DNA from: Planctomycetota bacterium
GTDB taxonomy: Bacteria > Planctomycetota > UBA11346
NCBI GenBank assembly: GCA_024641365.1
Contig: JAHEDF010000194.1
Location: forward strand, 1-7,044
Direction: 5' to 3'
DNA length: 7,044 nt
Under the pieces are notes generated by a model that did no database searches, was not told the DNA's origin, and was given only the letters and a program-made list of their open reading frames with translations. The stretch's first letter is position 1, and the number at the start of each line of letters is the position of its first letter. Positions 5,960 through 7,044 of this stretch are shown piece after piece. Made by a program: the position numbers and the translations under genes.

Positions 5960-5964
5960 TTGCT

Positions 5965-6747
5965 ATGACTATCGATCCAAATTTATACGCCGAATATTTG
6001 CAAGCGAGCACGATCGTGCAACGTCGTCCGCTGTTACCACATTTGTGGCGTAACTTTAATGTGCCGTCATTTGCAACTGGTTTATTATATCGTGATGGTC
6101 GTTTTATTAAACGTTTAGATCCAGGTCGTTACCGTCGTTGGGGCTTTGGGTGGATTTTAAAAACCTTTGATTTACGTCCACGACAAGTGGTGATCGCGGG
6201 ACAAGAAATCCTAACCAATGATCGAAACCCAGTAAAAGTATCAGCGTTGTTGTCGTTCACGGTCGCAGATCCACTGCGTTTGACGACATCAGCTCAGATG
6301 CCGGAACAAGTTATCTATCATGCTGCACAACTCGCTTTGCGTGAAGTTATTTCAAATACCTCGTTGGATGTGTTGTTAGAAAAAACAGCGGATTTAGCAC
6401 CTCGCCTCGACGTGGCGTTGGCTCCTATTAGTGAACAACTTGGTTATACTGATGTGCACCTTGCTATCCGTGATTTAATGGTGTCGGCAGAATTAAAACG
6501 TGCCTTTGCTGCAGTGGTGACTGCGCGACAAGACGGAATGGCAGCTTTGGAACGCGCGCGTGGTGAACACGCAGCTCTGCGATCATTAGCAAATGCAGCG
6601 CGATTAATCGCAGAACAACCTGCACTTGCACAATTAAAGGGATTACAGGTTCTTGGTGATGCGTTAGCAAAAGGTGGAACCGTTGTTCTTGGCGAAAATA
6701 TTTTCCCACTACGTGCACCAATGAAAGGAGGACCACATGCGACCTGA
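5965..6747 (+). CDS. slipin-like SPFH / band 7 protein of the RNA-repair operon
   Basis: A 260-residue protein with an SPFH (stomatin/prohibitin/flotillin/HflK) domain. ATGLLYRDGRFIKRLDPGRY (37-56) is the usual opening strand with the 'G-x-x-L-x-PG-x-Y/H' turn. DLRPRQVVIAGQEILTNDR (69-87) and NPVKVSALLSFTVADPL (88-104) are the core strands; VISNTSLDVLLE (128-139) corresponds to the conserved R-x-x-I-x-x-x-x-L-d-x-l-l helix. An alanine-rich helical segment (about 175-232) resembles the oligomerising C-terminal coil. Slipins usually have an N-terminal membrane hairpin; here no hydrophobic anchor is visible, so it may be soluble or peripheral. Slipin-type genes are known companions of rtcB and RtcR operons, but their precise job there is unclear. 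Its end overlaps the next gene by 11 bases. Confidence 0.82.
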   Translation: MTIDPNLYAEYLQASTIVQRRPLLPHLWRNFNVPSFATGLLYRDGRFIKRLDPGRYRRWGFGWILKTFDLRPRQVVIAGQEILTNDRNPVKVSALLSFTVADPLRLTTSAQMPEQVIYHAAQLALREVISNTSLDVLLEKTADLAPRLDVALAPISEQLGYTDVHLAIRDLMVSAELKRAFAAVVTARQDGMAALERARGEHAALRSLANAARLIAEQPALAQLKGLQVLGDALAKGGTVVLGENIFPLRAPMKGGPHAT

Positions 6748-7044
6748 TATGCATCACTTACTTGTCGAGCGCGGACATGCAGGCCGCTCGTGGAGTTATA
6801 AACGTCCGAAAGGATGGAAGGCACGTTGTCGCTTCAAAAACGATGAAGATGCTGATGAAGATTCTTATCTTGAACCTAAACGCTGGCCTATGTTCAGCGA
6901 AAATCTTGCTCCCTTATATCGTTACTTGCATGCTCAGATTGGTCGTCCATGGGGTAAAGTTTACTCTGAAATTCGCGCTCACGTTAATGCAGACACAGCA
7001 GTTCAATATCACATCCTTCAACATCTATATGATCAATTAGCTGT
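6737..7044 (+). CDS. conserved-looking protein of unknown function downstream of slipin (partial, C-terminus cut off)
   Basis: An open frame of 102 codons from ATG 6737 runs off the window. It begins inside the slipin gene (11-base overlap) with a strong AGGAGG (6726-6731) 5 bases ahead, so it is tightly coupled in translation. The first ~50 residues are basic then acidic and probably flexible, starting MRPDMHHLLVERG. Next comes a folded-looking module: WPMFSENLAPLYRYLHAQIG (50-69), GRPWGKVYSEIRAHV (69-83) and AVQYHILQHLYDQL (88-101), with no membrane segment or signal peptide. From memory this resembles a family of small uncharacterised proteins with a GRPW-x-KVxSEI motif found near slipin or rtcB genes, but I cannot confirm that here. 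No function is assigned. A start at ATG 6749 (Met5) is possible but less well placed. Confidence 0.8.
   Translation, partial: MRPDMHHLLVERGHAGRSWSYKRPKGWKARCRFKNDEDADEDSYLEPKRWPMFSENLAPLYRYLHAQIGRPWGKVYSEIRAHVNADTAVQYHILQHLYDQLA

Noticed and set aside
5866..5964. 33-residue N-terminal extension of the slipin from TTG 5866
   Set aside because: No ribosome site there, residues unlike the family, and ATG 5965 has GAGG at proper spacing.
6762..7040. 92-codon plus-strand frame near the right edge
   Set aside because: It is an out-of-frame shadow of the better-supported gene starting at 6737, which has AGGAGG and protein-like composition.

Overview
This window looks like part of the chromosome of a Gram-negative bacterium. 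The support is two GT-B glycosyltransferases of kinds common in envelope polysaccharide and LPS work, a YacG-type zinc protein, a CheY-like receiver, and a sigma-54-dependent RtcR activator opposite a clear -24/-12 promoter. Most genes use AT-rich third positions; the first ~380 bases are more GC-rich. Phylum cannot be fixed from the sequence alone.

Layout. At the left edge is the signal-peptide start of a leftward secreted-protein gene (1-81), divergent from a rightward pair: yacG-like (172-384) overlapping by ATGA with a GT4-like glycosyltransferase (381-1490). A 234-base convergent gap (1491-1724) holds two related palindromic elements sharing a CATAGC/GCTATG core. Leftward genes follow: a GT9-like (heptosyltransferase-type) protein (1725-3167 or 3185) and, just upstream of it, a stand-alone CheY-like receiver (3235-3633), probably co-transcribed. 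A 322-base gap (3634-3955) contains several inverted repeats but no credible gene.

The right half is the most interesting part. rtcR (3956-5566, leftward) encodes a full-length CARF-AAA+-HTH activator of RNA-repair operons. Its start codon directly abuts a perfect 22-bp palindrome. Diverging from it across ~150 bases of very AT-rich DNA is a sigma-54 promoter (5716-5733) with exact GG-N10-GC spacing. Its predicted start site (~5743) opens onto a GC-rich, structured, apparently non-coding leader of ~120 nt that carries a canonical tRNA T-arm (5835-5851). The first protein gene downstream is an SPFH/slipin-like protein (5965-6747). It is translationally coupled to a conserved-looking protein of unknown function (6737 to the window end, truncated).

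Reading: this is an RtcR-controlled RNA-repair operon. From what is known of RtcR, damaged tRNA-type RNA ends would be sensed by the CARF-like domain, the AAA+ domain would then open the sigma-54 promoter, and the operon would make a tRNA-like RNA plus a slipin and accessory protein. The ligase RtcB and/or cyclase RtcA would be expected beyond the right edge, but they are not in view.
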